The notes below the pieces were generated by a model that was not told the DNA's origin, searched no databases, and saw only the letters and a program-made list of their open reading frames with translations. A stretch of 64,000 nt of DNA, taken from positions 1 to 64,000 of the forward strand of contig JAFRFD010000103.1 of NCBI GenBank assembly GCA_017434525.1. The letters are read 5' to 3'. Shown in pieces: positions 8,127-17,226 of the stretch. Positions within the stretch are counted from its first letter, which is position 1. Each line of letters starts with the position of its first letter. The position numbers and the translations under genes are program-made. Source of the stretch: Methanobrevibacter sp. (GTDB taxonomy: Archaea; Methanobacteriota; Methanobacteria; Methanobacteriales; Methanobacteriaceae).

Positions 8127-11006
8127 TTGGGGGATGTTTTTAAAAAAGCTTTGGCAATCATTTCGCTGATGCTGTTTGTGCTTTTGATAATCCAATCAGC
8201 CTCTGCACATGAGGACATTTCAGAGGGATTATCCATAAACAATTCCAGCACTGCTGTTTTGGGCGAAATGGATTTGAATGGCTCTATTGAAGATAATGAA
8301 AGTGATGTGGCAAACGGCACAGAAGGCTCCAACATGTCTTCATCAGATGACAATCTAAACGATTCTGAAGTGAATAAAAGCCACGCTCATTATGTTGCAG
8401 ACAGGGGAATCTACTGCTCAACCTCCGTCAAATTTTCTCCTTCAACCTACCAGTACACCACCGGTGAAATCACCTATTTCGTAAGGGCCTATGACGTCAT
8501 GGAATATGGGGGTGTGGATTACATCCAGCCAAAATATATGACTCTTGTCAAGTTGTCCGTGCGCACCGGAAAGTCCAGTGAAGCATATTTCGCACGAATC
8601 GGCGATGATGGGGTTGCAGCGATAAGAATACCTAACCTGGCACTGGGAACCCACAAGGTCAAAATCTATGTTGCAGGTGAATACTGCGGAACAACATACA
8701 TCAACATAATCAAATCCACCGCAAGGGTTTATGCCCCATTTGCAATAGTGAAATACAAAAAGAACACCTATTATAATATTAAGGTTACAGACAACAGTTA
8801 TCGTCCCGTTAAAGGAATCAAGCTAAACGTCATGGTTTCAAAGGGAAGCAAATCAACAACATATTCCCTCACGACAAACCATAATGGAATAACCAAACTC
8901 AAAACCAAAAAGCTCACTTTAGGAGTCCACAAGATAGTAATTTCTGCAAACGACAAAAACTATGATGTCATTAAAAAGTCCAAAATCTCCGTTGAAAAAT
9001 CGGTTCCGGTCGAACCCGCCAAACTCACGGCATATGCTCCTGCAAAAACATTAAAATACGGGGATGATGCTTATTTTGCCATTAATGTCCAGGACAATTA
9101 CGGAAATCCCGCTAAAAAAATCAAGCTGAATGTCCAGGTGTTTACAGGTGCAAAATCCAAAACATACACAGTAAAAACCAACTACTGGGGAGTGGCTAAT
9201 CTAAATACAAAATCACTGTCACTGGGATCTCATAAGGTGATAATCAGTTCGGCAAATGCCCATTATAAGCTGTGGAAGTTTTCCAAAATCTTTATAAATA
9301 AGGATGTGGAATCAAACACAATCAAACCTGCAGGATTGGTATCAGTACATGTCAATCCGACTGATAGTGGTGATGTTTACGCCAAATTAAAATGGAATGC
9401 CAAGAAAAACGCCAAATATCAAATCTTAAGAAAATCAAACGATACCTTTGGGGTAATCGCCACAGTCACTGCAACTTCCGAGTCAATGTCATTTTATGAC
9501 TGGATAGATGGAAACACACTGTTCACTTATTCTGTTAGGCAGATAATTGAAAAGGGTGCTAACGAAAGGATATTGGGTCCATATGATGTCGGAGGCCTGA
9601 AGCTATTGGCAAGCACTAATGTAACTGTCGATTTTCAAAACATAAAGGCAAAAATCCAATGGAGTGATGTTGAGGGCGCAACAAAATATTCCATATTCAG
9701 GAAGGTTGGCCGTGACGGCGAGTTCAAGGAGATTGCAAGCGTTGACGGGGACTGTCTAAGCTATGTTGACTATTACCATGACTCATTCAGTGAATTTGCA
9801 GGCATAATGTATTCCAAAACGTTCGTTGACCCAAGCCTGAACAACATATTTTACACAGTCAAGCCATGCAATATCCAAACCGCCAACGGCATTACCAAAA
9901 CAAGCTATGGTCTGTATCCTATTGATGGGGATTTCCACCTGGAGGCGCCGGCTATAGTGTCTCTTGAAAACGGCACACTTAAATGGGGAAGCGTTCCGAA
10001 TGCTCAGGGATATCTGATACTCAAAAACCAATATGGCAACGGCAGTTGGGAGGTTGTGGCGAACGTTTCTAAAGAAGGTGATATTGTCCAGTCATTCGAT
10101 ATCGGGGAAGCTGACCCGAATGCCTATTACAGCGTACAAGCATACGCCTGCAAGAACGGTGTGAAGGTCTTCAGCGATTATGATTTGGGATTCTCTCTTA
10201 TGAACCGCAGCGAAGAAAATTCCCAATACAGGATTCTCTATATCGGGGACAGCATCACATACGGTTCCCAATACACTTCAAAATCAACAAGACATATCTT
10301 CTCAATACCGTACAGGGTTGCACAATTGCTTGGATGTGCATATTACAATCCGTCAATTCCGGGCTCAACATATCATGACATGGCTCAGATGAGTGGTGAA
10401 AATCACCCGTATTCCATCACAAAAGACATTGTGGACCCGATAGCGCAGGGAAAACTTCCCGCCAGATGCTGGTCTCTTGGAACGGATAAAAACAGCGAAG
10501 GGGTAAACAACACATCAATCGATGACTACAACATCGTTGTTCTTGCGGCCGGAACCAACGATTACGCATATAATGCCGAATTGGGAACAGTCAACAGCAC
10601 TGACGTTTCCACTTTCAACGGCGCACTTAACCATATTCTGGAAAAAATAGAAAACGCCAGTGAAAAACGTCTATTGAGGGGAGAAACTCCAATAAAAGTT
10701 GTGTTTGTCGATTTGTATTATAGCCAACACGCATTAGGCACCAACGAAATAAGGGACAGGGACACCACTCCAAATGGAATTGGCCTCACGTTGAAGGATT
10801 ATCAGAATGCGCTGGACTGTCAATACGAAAAGTGGAGCGGCAGCGAATATGTCTCAGCATATAACTTCAAGACAAGGGATTATGATATAGTAAACCCAAG
10901 CAACTGCCCGTACACTTCATCCGACAACATACATTTCACAAAATTCACATACGGCCAATACGGCAATGCATTTTCAAGTTTTCTTATGCAGGGCGTTTTT
11001 GACTAG
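8127..11006 (+). CDS. Secreted adhesin-like protein with a C-terminal SGNH/GDSL esterase domain
   Basis: 959 residues. A signal peptide (KKALAIISLMLFVLLIIQSASA) is followed by a Ser/Asn/Asp-rich linker. Then come two Ig-like repeats (about 200-390, each with a YNIKVxDNxYxPxKxIKLNV-type core), three fibronectin III-like modules (about 400-690) and an SGNH hydrolase domain (about 700-959). The domain has block I GDSI (Ser709), block II PGS, block III GTND and block V DNIH (Asp933, His936), so the catalytic residues are complete. Such domains remove acetyl or other ester groups from polysaccharides. The only suitable start is TTG at 8127, because the nearby ATG is out of frame. A cell-surface location is inferred from the signal peptide; no C-terminal anchor is seen. 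Confidence 0.82.
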   Translation: MGDVFKKALAIISLMLFVLLIIQSASAHEDISEGLSINNSSTAVLGEMDLNGSIEDNESDVANGTEGSNMSSSDDNLNDSEVNKSHAHYVADRGIYCSTSVKFSPSTYQYTTGEITYFVRAYDVMEYGGVDYIQPKYMTLVKLSVRTGKSSEAYFARIGDDGVAAIRIPNLALGTHKVKIYVAGEYCGTTYINIIKSTARVYAPFAIVKYKKNTYYNIKVTDNSYRPVKGIKLNVMVSKGSKSTTYSLTTNHNGITKLKTKKLTLGVHKIVISANDKNYDVIKKSKISVEKSVPVEPAKLTAYAPAKTLKYGDDAYFAINVQDNYGNPAKKIKLNVQVFTGAKSKTYTVKTNYWGVANLNTKSLSLGSHKVIISSANAHYKLWKFSKIFINKDVESNTIKPAGLVSVHVNPTDSGDVYAKLKWNAKKNAKYQILRKSNDTFGVIATVTATSESMSFYDWIDGNTLFTYSVRQIIEKGANERILGPYDVGGLKLLASTNVTVDFQNIKAKIQWSDVEGATKYSIFRKVGRDGEFKEIASVDGDCLSYVDYYHDSFSEFAGIMYSKTFVDPSLNNIFYTVKPCNIQTANGITKTSYGLYPIDGDFHLEAPAIVSLENGTLKWGSVPNAQGYLILKNQYGNGSWEVVANVSKEGDIVQSFDIGEADPNAYYSVQAYACKNGVKVFSDYDLGFSLMNRSEENSQYRILYIGDSITYGSQYTSKSTRHIFSIPYRVAQLLGCAYYNPSIPGSTYHDMAQMSGENHPYSITKDIVDPIAQGKLPARCWSLGTDKNSEGVNNTSIDDYNIVVLAAGTNDYAYNAELGTVNSTDVSTFNGALNHILEKIENASEKRLLRGETPIKVVFVDLYYSQHALGTNEIRDRDTTPNGIGLTLKDYQNALDCQYEKWSGSEYVSAYNFKTRDYDIVNPSNCPYTSSDNIHFTKFTYGQYGNAFSSFLMQGVFD

Positions 11007-11017
11007 TGATGTTGAAA

Positions 11018-11257
11018 CTATATCTTATGTGCGGTTATTATCGTAAAACTGCCGGCATTGATTGTTATCCTGCAGCCGTCAACGGTGACATAATAATTCT
11101 TGCCCTCTCTTGTAACGACCGCATCTTCACGTTTTAATTTCAAAATGCAGTAGCCGACAGGTTCATCGTCAATTCCCAAGTTTTTCTGTATTCTTCCAAC
11201 GCCCATTTCGGTGGTATGGATCTTGTCAACATTTTCAAGCAAAGCCTTCCTGTGCAT
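11018..11257 (-). CDS. DUF3781 family protein
   Basis: 79 residues. LLENVDKIHTTEMGVGRIQKNL at the start and the NYYVTVDGCRITINAGSFTIITAHK end match the small DUF3781 family, which has no known function and occurs in bacteria and methanogens. It is transcribed toward the adhesin stop and divergently from the ABC permease. No partner is evident. Confidence 0.75.
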   Translation of the reverse strand: MHRKALLENVDKIHTTEMGVGRIQKNLGIDDEPVGYCILKLKREDAVVTREGKNYYVTVDGCRITINAGSFTIITAHKI

Positions 11258-11330
11258 TTCAATACCTCATTTTCGCATCTTGGTCGATGGCATAATTAGT
11301 TATTTATATATTACACAACTATTTAGTATT

Positions 11331-12440
11331 ATGTCATTTTTAAAATTCATTCTTAAAAATCCATTCAGGAGAAAGAACAGTGCAATCCTGGCTATTGTAG
11401 GTATAGCAATTGGGATAATAGTAATTGTCGCTCTTGGTGGAATCACAGACGGTTTAGTCAATTCCTTTGAAGACACGATTCATGCGGGAGGTGCCGACTT
11501 TTCGATTTCCGGAAAGGAAACTGGGGATTCAGCATATGGGACTAACACCATCGATGCAAACTGGACGGATAAGATAGCAAACGTCACAGGTGTGGAGGAG
11601 GCCTATCCAATCTATGTCGTTCTCACATCAGTCGGGGACAATTACATGAATACTCTGATAGGTATCGATCCTAACGGAACCGCATTGGCTGACATATCCA
11701 TGAAGGAAGGAAGGATATTTAAGGATAATGAATCCGAAGCCATTCTTGGTGAAATCTATGCCGACGACAACGACTATAAGGTTGGAGACACAATCAAGAT
11801 AGACGGTGAGGAATTTGAAATAGTCGGAATCTATGAAACCGGCGACCAGAACATGGCCGGAGGGGTGTTCACATCAATCTCCAAGGTCGGGGATTTGATG
11901 GATGATGATGATTCAATCTCAAACATCTACGTCAAGGTCAAAAAGGGCGAAGACCCGCAGGCAGTTGCAGACAGAATCGATGAGATGTACGGCGATGATA
12001 TAGCGACAATCACCTCTGTCATGGAAATGCAGCAGATGGGAGACATGCTCAACATGCTTCAGGCATCAACCTGGGCGATTTCTCTTCTGGCAATCGTTGT
12101 GGGAGGATTGGGAATCATCAACACAATGCTGATGTCAGTCTTTGAGAGAACCCGTGAAATAGGAGTGCTTAAGGCAGTCGGATGGTCAAACAGAAAGATT
12201 CTGACCATGATTGTCGGCGAATCACTTGTAATCACAATAGTGTCCGCAATCATAGGTTCAATAATAGGGTTTGCGGCATGCACATTATTGGGTCCGCAAA
12301 TGGGAATAACTCCATTGTTTACACCTAAGATTTTCATCCAGGCATTTGGAATAGCCATAGTTGTTGGAATCATCGGAGGACTCTATCCTGCAATCAAGGC
12401 GGTAAAATTGCCTCCAACAGAAGCATTGAGGTATGAGTGA
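11331..12440 (+). CDS. ABC transporter permease, MacB/FtsX type
   Basis: 369 residues from ATG 11331. One N-terminal membrane segment (about 18-42) is followed by a large extracytoplasmic MacB-like domain (about 45-255) and three membrane segments around 260-360, which is the four-segment FtsX plan. RTREIGVLKAVGWSNRKI is the typical cytoplasmic loop that contacts the ATPase. The start was chosen because a TATA-like tatttatata (11301-11310) lies about 25 bp upstream, suggesting a leaderless mRNA, and because the preceding 40 codons overlap a divergent gene. With the next gene it forms a mechanotransmission-type or export system; the substrate is unknown. Confidence 0.85.
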   Translation: MSFLKFILKNPFRRKNSAILAIVGIAIGIIVIVALGGITDGLVNSFEDTIHAGGADFSISGKETGDSAYGTNTIDANWTDKIANVTGVEEAYPIYVVLTSVGDNYMNTLIGIDPNGTALADISMKEGRIFKDNESEAILGEIYADDNDYKVGDTIKIDGEEFEIVGIYETGDQNMAGGVFTSISKVGDLMDDDDSISNIYVKVKKGEDPQAVADRIDEMYGDDIATITSVMEMQQMGDMLNMLQASTWAISLLAIVVGGLGIINTMLMSVFERTREIGVLKAVGWSNRKILTMIVGESLVITIVSAIIGSIIGFAACTLLGPQMGITPLFTPKIFIQAFGIAIVVGIIGGLYPAIKAVKLPPTEALRYE

Positions 12441-12446
12441 GGTGAT

Positions 12447-13148
12447 ATGATGAATGCTGTAGAGATAAGGGATTTGTATAAAAGCTATGAAAACGGAAAC
12501 ATCAAGGCATTGAACGGAATCAATCTCACAATTGCCGATGGGGAGTTCGTATCAATCATCGGACCGTCAGGTTCAGGAAAGTCAACCCTCTTGAACATGC
12601 TCGGGGCATTGGACGTTCCGGATTCCGGTTCCATCAGCGTTGCAGACCATGATTTGAAGACCTCTAAAAAGTTAAACGAGTTCAGGGCGCAAAGCATTGG
12701 ATTCATTTTCCAGCTGCACAACCTGATTCCAAACATATCCGTTGTGGAAAACGTTGAAATACCGATGTTTACACAAAAATTGTCATCAAAGGAGATGAGG
12801 GCTCGTGCATTGAAGCTTCTTGACGATGTCGGCCTTAAGGACAAGGCGGCAATCAAGCCCAACAAGTTGTCAGGCGGTGAACGTCAGAGGGTGGCGATCG
12901 CCCGTGCACTTGCAAATGAACCATCAATAATATTGGCGGATGAACCAACAGGATCACTAGATTCAAAGACAAGTAGCAAAATCCTTAAGCAACTAATTGA
13001 TTTGCACGAAGATAAGAATGTTACACTGATAATTGTAACTCATGATATGGATGTGGCCAAACTTGCAGACAGGGTCATCGAAGTTTTGGATGGTGAAATC
13101 GTATCTGCCGGTGATGATTCACTGATAAACAGTAAAATTGATGTTTAG
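12447..13148 (+). CDS. ABC transporter ATP-binding protein, LolD/MacB type
   Basis: 233 residues. Walker A GPSGSGKST (about 39-47), Q-loop region IFQLHNLIP, signature LSGGERQRV and Walker B ILADEPTGSLD are all intact. GGTGAT directly precedes an ATGATG start, and the gene follows the permease by 6 bp, so the two form an operon and very likely one transporter. The family drives export or release of lipoproteins, peptides or small molecules without translocating them through the ATPase itself. Confidence 0.9.
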   Translation: MMNAVEIRDLYKSYENGNIKALNGINLTIADGEFVSIIGPSGSGKSTLLNMLGALDVPDSGSISVADHDLKTSKKLNEFRAQSIGFIFQLHNLIPNISVVENVEIPMFTQKLSSKEMRARALKLLDDVGLKDKAAIKPNKLSGGERQRVAIARALANEPSIILADEPTGSLDSKTSSKILKQLIDLHEDKNVTLIIVTHDMDVAKLADRVIEVLDGEIVSAGDDSLINSKIDV

Positions 13149-13260
13149 GCATCGAATTTTACTTTTTCTTTTTTTAAACTTTTTTTTTGTTTTAAAAGAA
13201 TTAAAATCTATAATAGAGAAACAAAGCAAAGAATATATGTTAAATTAAAATTAGTTAAAA

Positions 13261-13308
13261 TCAATGTCTACAACATGTTTTTCACATGTTGGAACAAGTA
13301 GACATTGA
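13261..13308. repeat. 11-bp perfect inverted repeat enclosing a second hairpin
   Basis: TCAATGTCTAC (13261-13271) pairs with GTAGACATTGA (13298-13308). Inside, AACATGT (13272-13278) pairs with ACATGTT (13284-13290), leaving a 7-nt bulge on the 3' side. The words taaaatctat flank it on both sides (about 13203 and 13311). Confidence 0.6.
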
Positions 13309-13902
13309 ATTAAAATCTATCTATTCAATAGTTTAGAATTTAATTGTATCCAAATACGGATTTTAAACTCTGATGAATATTATGAAATAGATTGTATATA
13401 AATGTTATTGTTTTTAATTTATAAACTGCAGAAAGTGTCGATTATAATCTAACAAATCCAAACATAACCTATTAAGGTTATCGCTAAACAATAATTACAA
13501 TATTTGAATTTTCCTGCAGTTTAAAGGAGAAATCAATTATGGCATTGGATTAGTTATATGCAATCCATATGATGTAGAATGCCAAACACCATATGATTAT
13601 GGTGTATATGAGCACTCCAATCCAAAATTTCCTTTGGATACTCATAAAGATTCCTCCATTTAAACAGATAGATTTGCCAAGAGGAGAGTTCATTTAAACA
13701 CATGTTCTAAATTCTCTCATTGGCAATATTATTTTGTTCCTAATAATATCACCTCCTTTTGGATCAAGAGTTTGTTTACTTCTAATATTGCATTTAATAG
13801 TATAAATAATTTTTATTTGCATTATATTCAAGTAAAAATTGTTTTTTATCTGTAAAAATGTTTTATAGTTGGTATATTTGTAATAGAAAAGCAATAATGA
13901 AA

Positions 13903-13975
13903 TTTTATCTTAATAATGCAAGAATACCACGACTTTTACAGAAGTCATGGTATTCTTGAATTAATTAAGATAAAA
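13903..13975. repeat. Nested inverted repeat, terminator or MITE-like
   Basis: CAAGAATACCACGACT (13919-13934) pairs with AGTCATGGTATTCTTG (13943-13958) with one mismatch across an 8-nt loop. The outer arms ttttatcttaat (13903-13914) and attaagataaaa (13964-13975) also pair almost perfectly. It ends just downstream of the DUF357 gene, so it may terminate that transcript. Confidence 0.55.
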
Positions 13976-13992
13976 AGAGTGGAGGGATATAA

Positions 13993-14235
13993 TTAGATGA
14001 TTCCATGAATCATCCTTAATGCATCCAACAGGCCGTGGCTGTATTCGATGCAACCGAATGCAGTCCTCATATCCTCTTTTTCCAGATAATATTTTGAATC
14101 GTTCCAATAGTCAACGGCCCGGTCATACACTTCCTTTTCCTTTCCTTCAAAGGTGATGTCGGCTACCTGATTCAGGTTTCTTTCCAGTTTTGCAATGTCC
14201 TTTGCTATCTTTTCGGGACTTTCAAGTTCACTCAT
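13993..14235 (-). CDS. DUF357 family protein
   Basis: 80 residues from ATG 14233-14235. A helical, charged protein (SPEKIAKDIAKLERNLNQV...) of the archaeal DUF357 family, which folds as a helical bundle and has no established function. The start overlaps the stop of the upstream phosphatidyltransferase (ATGA), so it is coupled to it; a longer ORF upstream in this frame only shadows that gene. Co-occurrence suggests a role linked to lipid or envelope synthesis, but this is inference. Confidence 0.7.
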   Translation of the reverse strand: MSELESPEKIAKDIAKLERNLNQVADITFEGKEKEVYDRAVDYWNDSKYYLEKEDMRTAFGCIEYSHGLLDALRMIHGII

Positions 14236-14798
14236 TTTAATTGCCTCCAAACGTGCACTACTCTTTGGGCCACAGTAAAGTATGATAGTATTACAAGAAT
14301 GTAGATTACGTATGTAAAGAAGATGTCTCCTGCAAAGTATCCTATAATTGCCCCAACCATCAGTATAATCATGCGGACTGCCCTTTCGGCGATTCCAACG
14401 TTGCAGTTGACTCCCTGGGATTCGGCCCTTGCCCTTACATAGCTCACGCATATTGCGGAATGAATGGCCAGGATTCCCACAAACCAGTCGCAGTATCCTC
14501 CGAATATGATTCCTATATAGATTATCGCATCTGCGAATCTGTCCATTGTGGAGTCAAGAAACGCGCCGAATTTTGATGCCCTATTGTGGTATCTTGCAAC
14601 GGCACCATCGACAACGTCCAAAAATCCTGATGCCAATATCGCTACCGTTCCCAAAATCAGCAGATGATTTGCAAATCCATAAGCCGCAATCAAAGCGACA
14701 AACGGGGAAATTACAGTCACGATATTCGGATTGATATTCAGATTTCGAGCAACGGGGTTCAATATTTTTGTTAGAAGTGGTCTTAAAGATTGAAGCAT
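14232..14798 (-). CDS. CDP-alcohol phosphatidyltransferase, probable archaetidylinositol phosphate synthase
   Basis: 188 residues with about five to six membrane segments. The CDP-alcohol transferase signature DxxDGxxARxxxxxxxxGxxxDxxxD is complete (DVVDGAVARYHN... through GAFLDSTMD, about residues 62-85). In methanogens the close family joins CDP-archaeol with inositol 1-phosphate to make archaetidylinositol phosphate at the membrane; another head group cannot be excluded. It overlaps the DUF357 gene by 4 bp and diverges from the sua5 gene. Confidence 0.82.
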   Translation of the reverse strand: MLQSLRPLLTKILNPVARNLNINPNIVTVISPFVALIAAYGFANHLLILGTVAILASGFLDVVDGAVARYHNRASKFGAFLDSTMDRFADAIIYIGIIFGGYCDWFVGILAIHSAICVSYVRARAESQGVNCNVGIAERAVRMIILMVGAIIGYFAGDIFFTYVIYILVILSYFTVAQRVVHVWRQLK

Positions 14799-14844
14799 AA
14801 TTTATATTAAATATCTCATCTAATATAATTGTTAGGTAAAGAAA

Positions 14845-15426
14845 ATGAAAATATTAAAAACCAGCATTGACGATATTGATGATGAAATCATAAGCGAAGC
14901 CATTGACGTATTGGCCGATGGAGGGGTTGTATTGTATCCCACCGACACTGTCTATGGTTTGGGCGCCAACATATTTGACTCAAAGGCCGTTAGAAGAGTC
15001 TTTGAAATAAAGCAGAGGAGCCTCCTAAAGCCGCTGTCGATTCTGGTTTCAAACGTGAAGGCCATTGACCTGGTTGCAAGTGTGTCCAATGAGCAGAAAA
15101 GGGTAATCGATTCCCATCTTCCGGGTCCATACACATTCATTCTAAACAAGCGAAAGATTGTTCCGAGAGTCGTCACAAGCGGTTCCAGCTATGTCGGCGT
15201 CAGGGTGCCCGACAATGAAATCGCATGCAGGCTTGCAGGCATATTCCCGATAACCACAACAAGCGCTAACCTATCCGATGAGGATGTATTGTCCACTCCA
15301 AAGGAGATTTTAGAGCAGCTGGACTGTGATGTGGATTTGGTGATAGATGTCGGTGAGCTGAATTCAAACCATGCATCAAAAATAGTTGATCTCTCTGGAA
15401 GAAATCCAAAAATAATAAGAAAATAG
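14845..15426 (+). CDS. Threonylcarbamoyl-AMP synthase (Sua5/YrdC)
   Basis: 193 residues, the short YrdC-like form without the C-terminal Sua5 domain. It makes threonylcarbamoyl-AMP from threonine, bicarbonate and ATP for the t6A37 modification of tRNAs that read ANN codons. Visible are the PTDTVYGLG segment that binds ATP, the KxR...K block (KQRSLLKPLSILV) and a TTTSANLSDE motif. An AAAGAAA-type weak site precedes the ATG, and a TATA-like stretch stands just upstream in the divergent promoter. Confidence 0.9.
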   Translation: MKILKTSIDDIDDEIISEAIDVLADGGVVLYPTDTVYGLGANIFDSKAVRRVFEIKQRSLLKPLSILVSNVKAIDLVASVSNEQKRVIDSHLPGPYTFILNKRKIVPRVVTSGSSYVGVRVPDNEIACRLAGIFPITTTSANLSDEDVLSTPKEILEQLDCDVDLVIDVGELNSNHASKIVDLSGRNPKIIRK

Positions 15427-15449
15427 AGATTGAAAACCAATCTCCTAAA

Positions 15450-16385
15450 CTAGTTTTTTCTACGCATTACAACGCCAACAACCGCAATTATCACAATGAC
15501 TATTACCAATAGGAATATTGGATTTCCCACGGTTCTCATTATTTTCTGCGGAATTGTAGCGTTCTGCGGATTGTCATTTGCCTTGTTGATGACTTTGGTG
15601 TTGTTCTTATTGATGACGGTAGTGTTGTTCTCATTGACAATTACAGTATTTGTCTTGTTTATCACTGTTTTGTTGGTCTCATTGACGACTGTCTGTCCGT
15701 CATCTGACTGTTCATCTCCGCCTGCAGCGGCAGTTTTGTTTCCAGCATCATCTGTTTTGGAGGTTGCATTGTCTGAAGTGCTTGCTACAGCTGCACTTTC
15801 ATTGTCCATACTTTGGTTGACATCGTCATTGGTGGCCTTAAGCGCTTCGTCGGTTTTGATTTCCTTCATGGACACCTTATATGCCAGACAATCTGATTTG
15901 CTTCCATCCTGAGATGTCAGAAGTTCAAAGGTGAATGTGGCCTCAGTGGTATTGTTGAGGGTGACTGTTGAGGCATCGTTGACGGTTTCTGTTGAGTTGA
16001 ATACAGCTTCAACAATGTCGTGCTCCTTGTTTCCATTGATGACCTGCAGAACGATGTCTCCAAGGTTATCTTCCTTGCCTGCCTTATAGGCTTCGATTAT
16101 TGCCAGCTTTATATGGTTTTCAAGGACTTCATTTTTGGTTGGCTGTGCTGAAAAATGGTCATTGGCGGTCACTGCCGGCTTTTTGGAATCGATGCAAAAT
16201 CCTATGAATCCGTCGCTGAACTCGATTCCGTTGTCTGTAATGTGGACGGGCATTACGTACTCCATCATGTCTTCAACGTTTCCATCGGTCAGGTTGTCTG
16301 TAGCGTTGTCGTCTGCCGAAACCATGCCCAAACAGCACAAAGAACCTATCAAAACAATTAAAAGGGGGATAATTTTCCTGTTCAT
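15450..16385 (-). CDS. Secreted membrane-anchored Asn/Thr-rich surface protein
   Basis: 311 residues. A signal peptide (MNRKIIPLLIVLIGSLCCLGMVSA) is followed by a folded domain (about 25-185), a low-complexity linker (about 190-275) with short NxTxVINK repeats, and one C-terminal membrane segment (about 283-303) ending in RRKN. This is the layout of a protein fixed in the membrane with its domain outside. The many N-x-T/S sites in the linker suggest N-glycosylation. The second ATG is preferred because AAGGAG stands 8 bp before it. No known function. Confidence 0.75.
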   Translation of the reverse strand: MNRKIIPLLIVLIGSLCCLGMVSADDNATDNLTDGNVEDMMEYVMPVHITDNGIEFSDGFIGFCIDSKKPAVTANDHFSAQPTKNEVLENHIKLAIIEAYKAGKEDNLGDIVLQVINGNKEHDIVEAVFNSTETVNDASTVTLNNTTEATFTFELLTSQDGSKSDCLAYKVSMKEIKTDEALKATNDDVNQSMDNESAAVASTSDNATSKTDDAGNKTAAAGGDEQSDDGQTVVNETNKTVINKTNTVIVNENNTTVINKNNTKVINKANDNPQNATIPQKIMRTVGNPIFLLVIVIVIIAVVGVVMRRKN

Positions 16386-16464
16386 ATTCATATCTCCTTG
16401 CAGTTATTTTGTAGTTTAGCTATCATTATATAAATATATATTTTATGAAAATCAATATTTATCT

Positions 16465-17169
16465 ATGAAAGTATTGGCAAATTTTGAAGACAATCATAAG
16501 ATTCCATCAAACTCCTCACTCGATATGCTATTGGGAGGAGGCTTTGAAAAGGGAGTGATTACCCAAATATTCGGACCTCCAAGCTCCGGAAAGAGTAACA
16601 TTACTTTAGCTTTAGCCGTCAATGTGGCCAGAACCAACAAAAAGGTAATTTATATAGATACCGAAGGTGGAATCTCAATCGACAGAATCAAGCAGATTTC
16701 AGGTCCTGATTTTTCAAGGGTAGCCAATAACATAATAGTTTTTGAGCCAACCAATTTCCTCGAACAGAACGATAATCTAAAGGCAATTGAGGTATGGCTT
16801 AGAAAGAACAATGCAGATGTCGATTTGATTGTTTTGGATTCCGCCGTTGCCCTCTATAGGGTGGATGACATGAAATCATCCAAGCTTAACAAGGAATTGG
16901 GAAAGCAGATGGGAATCCTGTCCAAGATTGCGCGCAAGTATGATGTTGCGGTGGTTTTGACAAATCAGATTTACAATGCTTTCGACGATGAAGGAAACAA
17001 CGACATTCGTGCAGTTGGTGGAACAATACTGCAGTACTGGAGCAAGGTCATACTCCAGCTTGAACGTGGTGATGAGACAAACAAGAGAGTCGCCACACTA
17101 ATACGCCATAGAAGCATTCCCGAAGGAAAAAAGGCTATATTTTCAATTACTTCAAGCGGAATAATTTAG
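16465..17169 (+). CDS. radB: DNA repair and recombination protein RadB
   Basis: 234 residues, a RecA-core-only RadA paralogue without the N-terminal helix-hairpin-helix domain. Walker A is GPPSSGKS (37-44), Walker B LIVLDSAVALYR (about 115-126). RadB acts as a recombination mediator in euryarchaea. A TATA-like tatataaata (about 16426-16435) sits about 30 bp upstream and there is no ribosome binding site, so the mRNA is probably leaderless. Confidence 0.93.
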   Translation: MKVLANFEDNHKIPSNSSLDMLLGGGFEKGVITQIFGPPSSGKSNITLALAVNVARTNKKVIYIDTEGGISIDRIKQISGPDFSRVANNIIVFEPTNFLEQNDNLKAIEVWLRKNNADVDLIVLDSAVALYRVDDMKSSKLNKELGKQMGILSKIARKYDVAVVLTNQIYNAFDDEGNNDIRAVGGTILQYWSKVILQLERGDETNKRVATLIRHRSIPEGKKAIFSITSSGII

Positions 17170-17226
17170 GTTACTTTTATTAACAATTAATAATAAATAT
17201 TTATTTTGGAATTATTGAGTGATATT

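Larger units (their letters stand above)
13149..13992. other. Long non-coding spacer with several inverted repeats
   Basis: About 840 bp with no supported gene. A 66-codon minus-strand ORF (13694-13894) is Tyr/Lys/Ile-rich and lacks any homology signal. Two strong inverted repeats (13261-13308, 13903-13975), a small perfect hairpin (acaccata/tatggtgt, about 13589-13608) and a looser pairing of ttgccaagaggagag with ttctctcattggcaa (about 13674-13728) are visible. The region may hold a decayed mobile element or small RNAs. Confidence 0.4.

Noticed and set aside
11211..11330. N-terminal 40-codon extension of the MacB-like permease
   Set aside because: It overlaps the divergent DUF3781 gene and its promoter; the ATG at 11331 is placed right for a leaderless mRNA and starts a normal family N-terminus.
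13694..13894. 66-codon minus-strand ORF
   Set aside because: Tyr/Lys/Ile-rich translation of AT-rich DNA, no convincing ribosome binding site, no family resemblance.
14236..14451. Upstream extension of the DUF357 ORF
   Set aside because: It is antisense-free shadow of the phosphatidyltransferase frame; the residues are Arg/Gly/Cys-rich and unlike the family. The ATG overlapping the upstream stop is the natural start.
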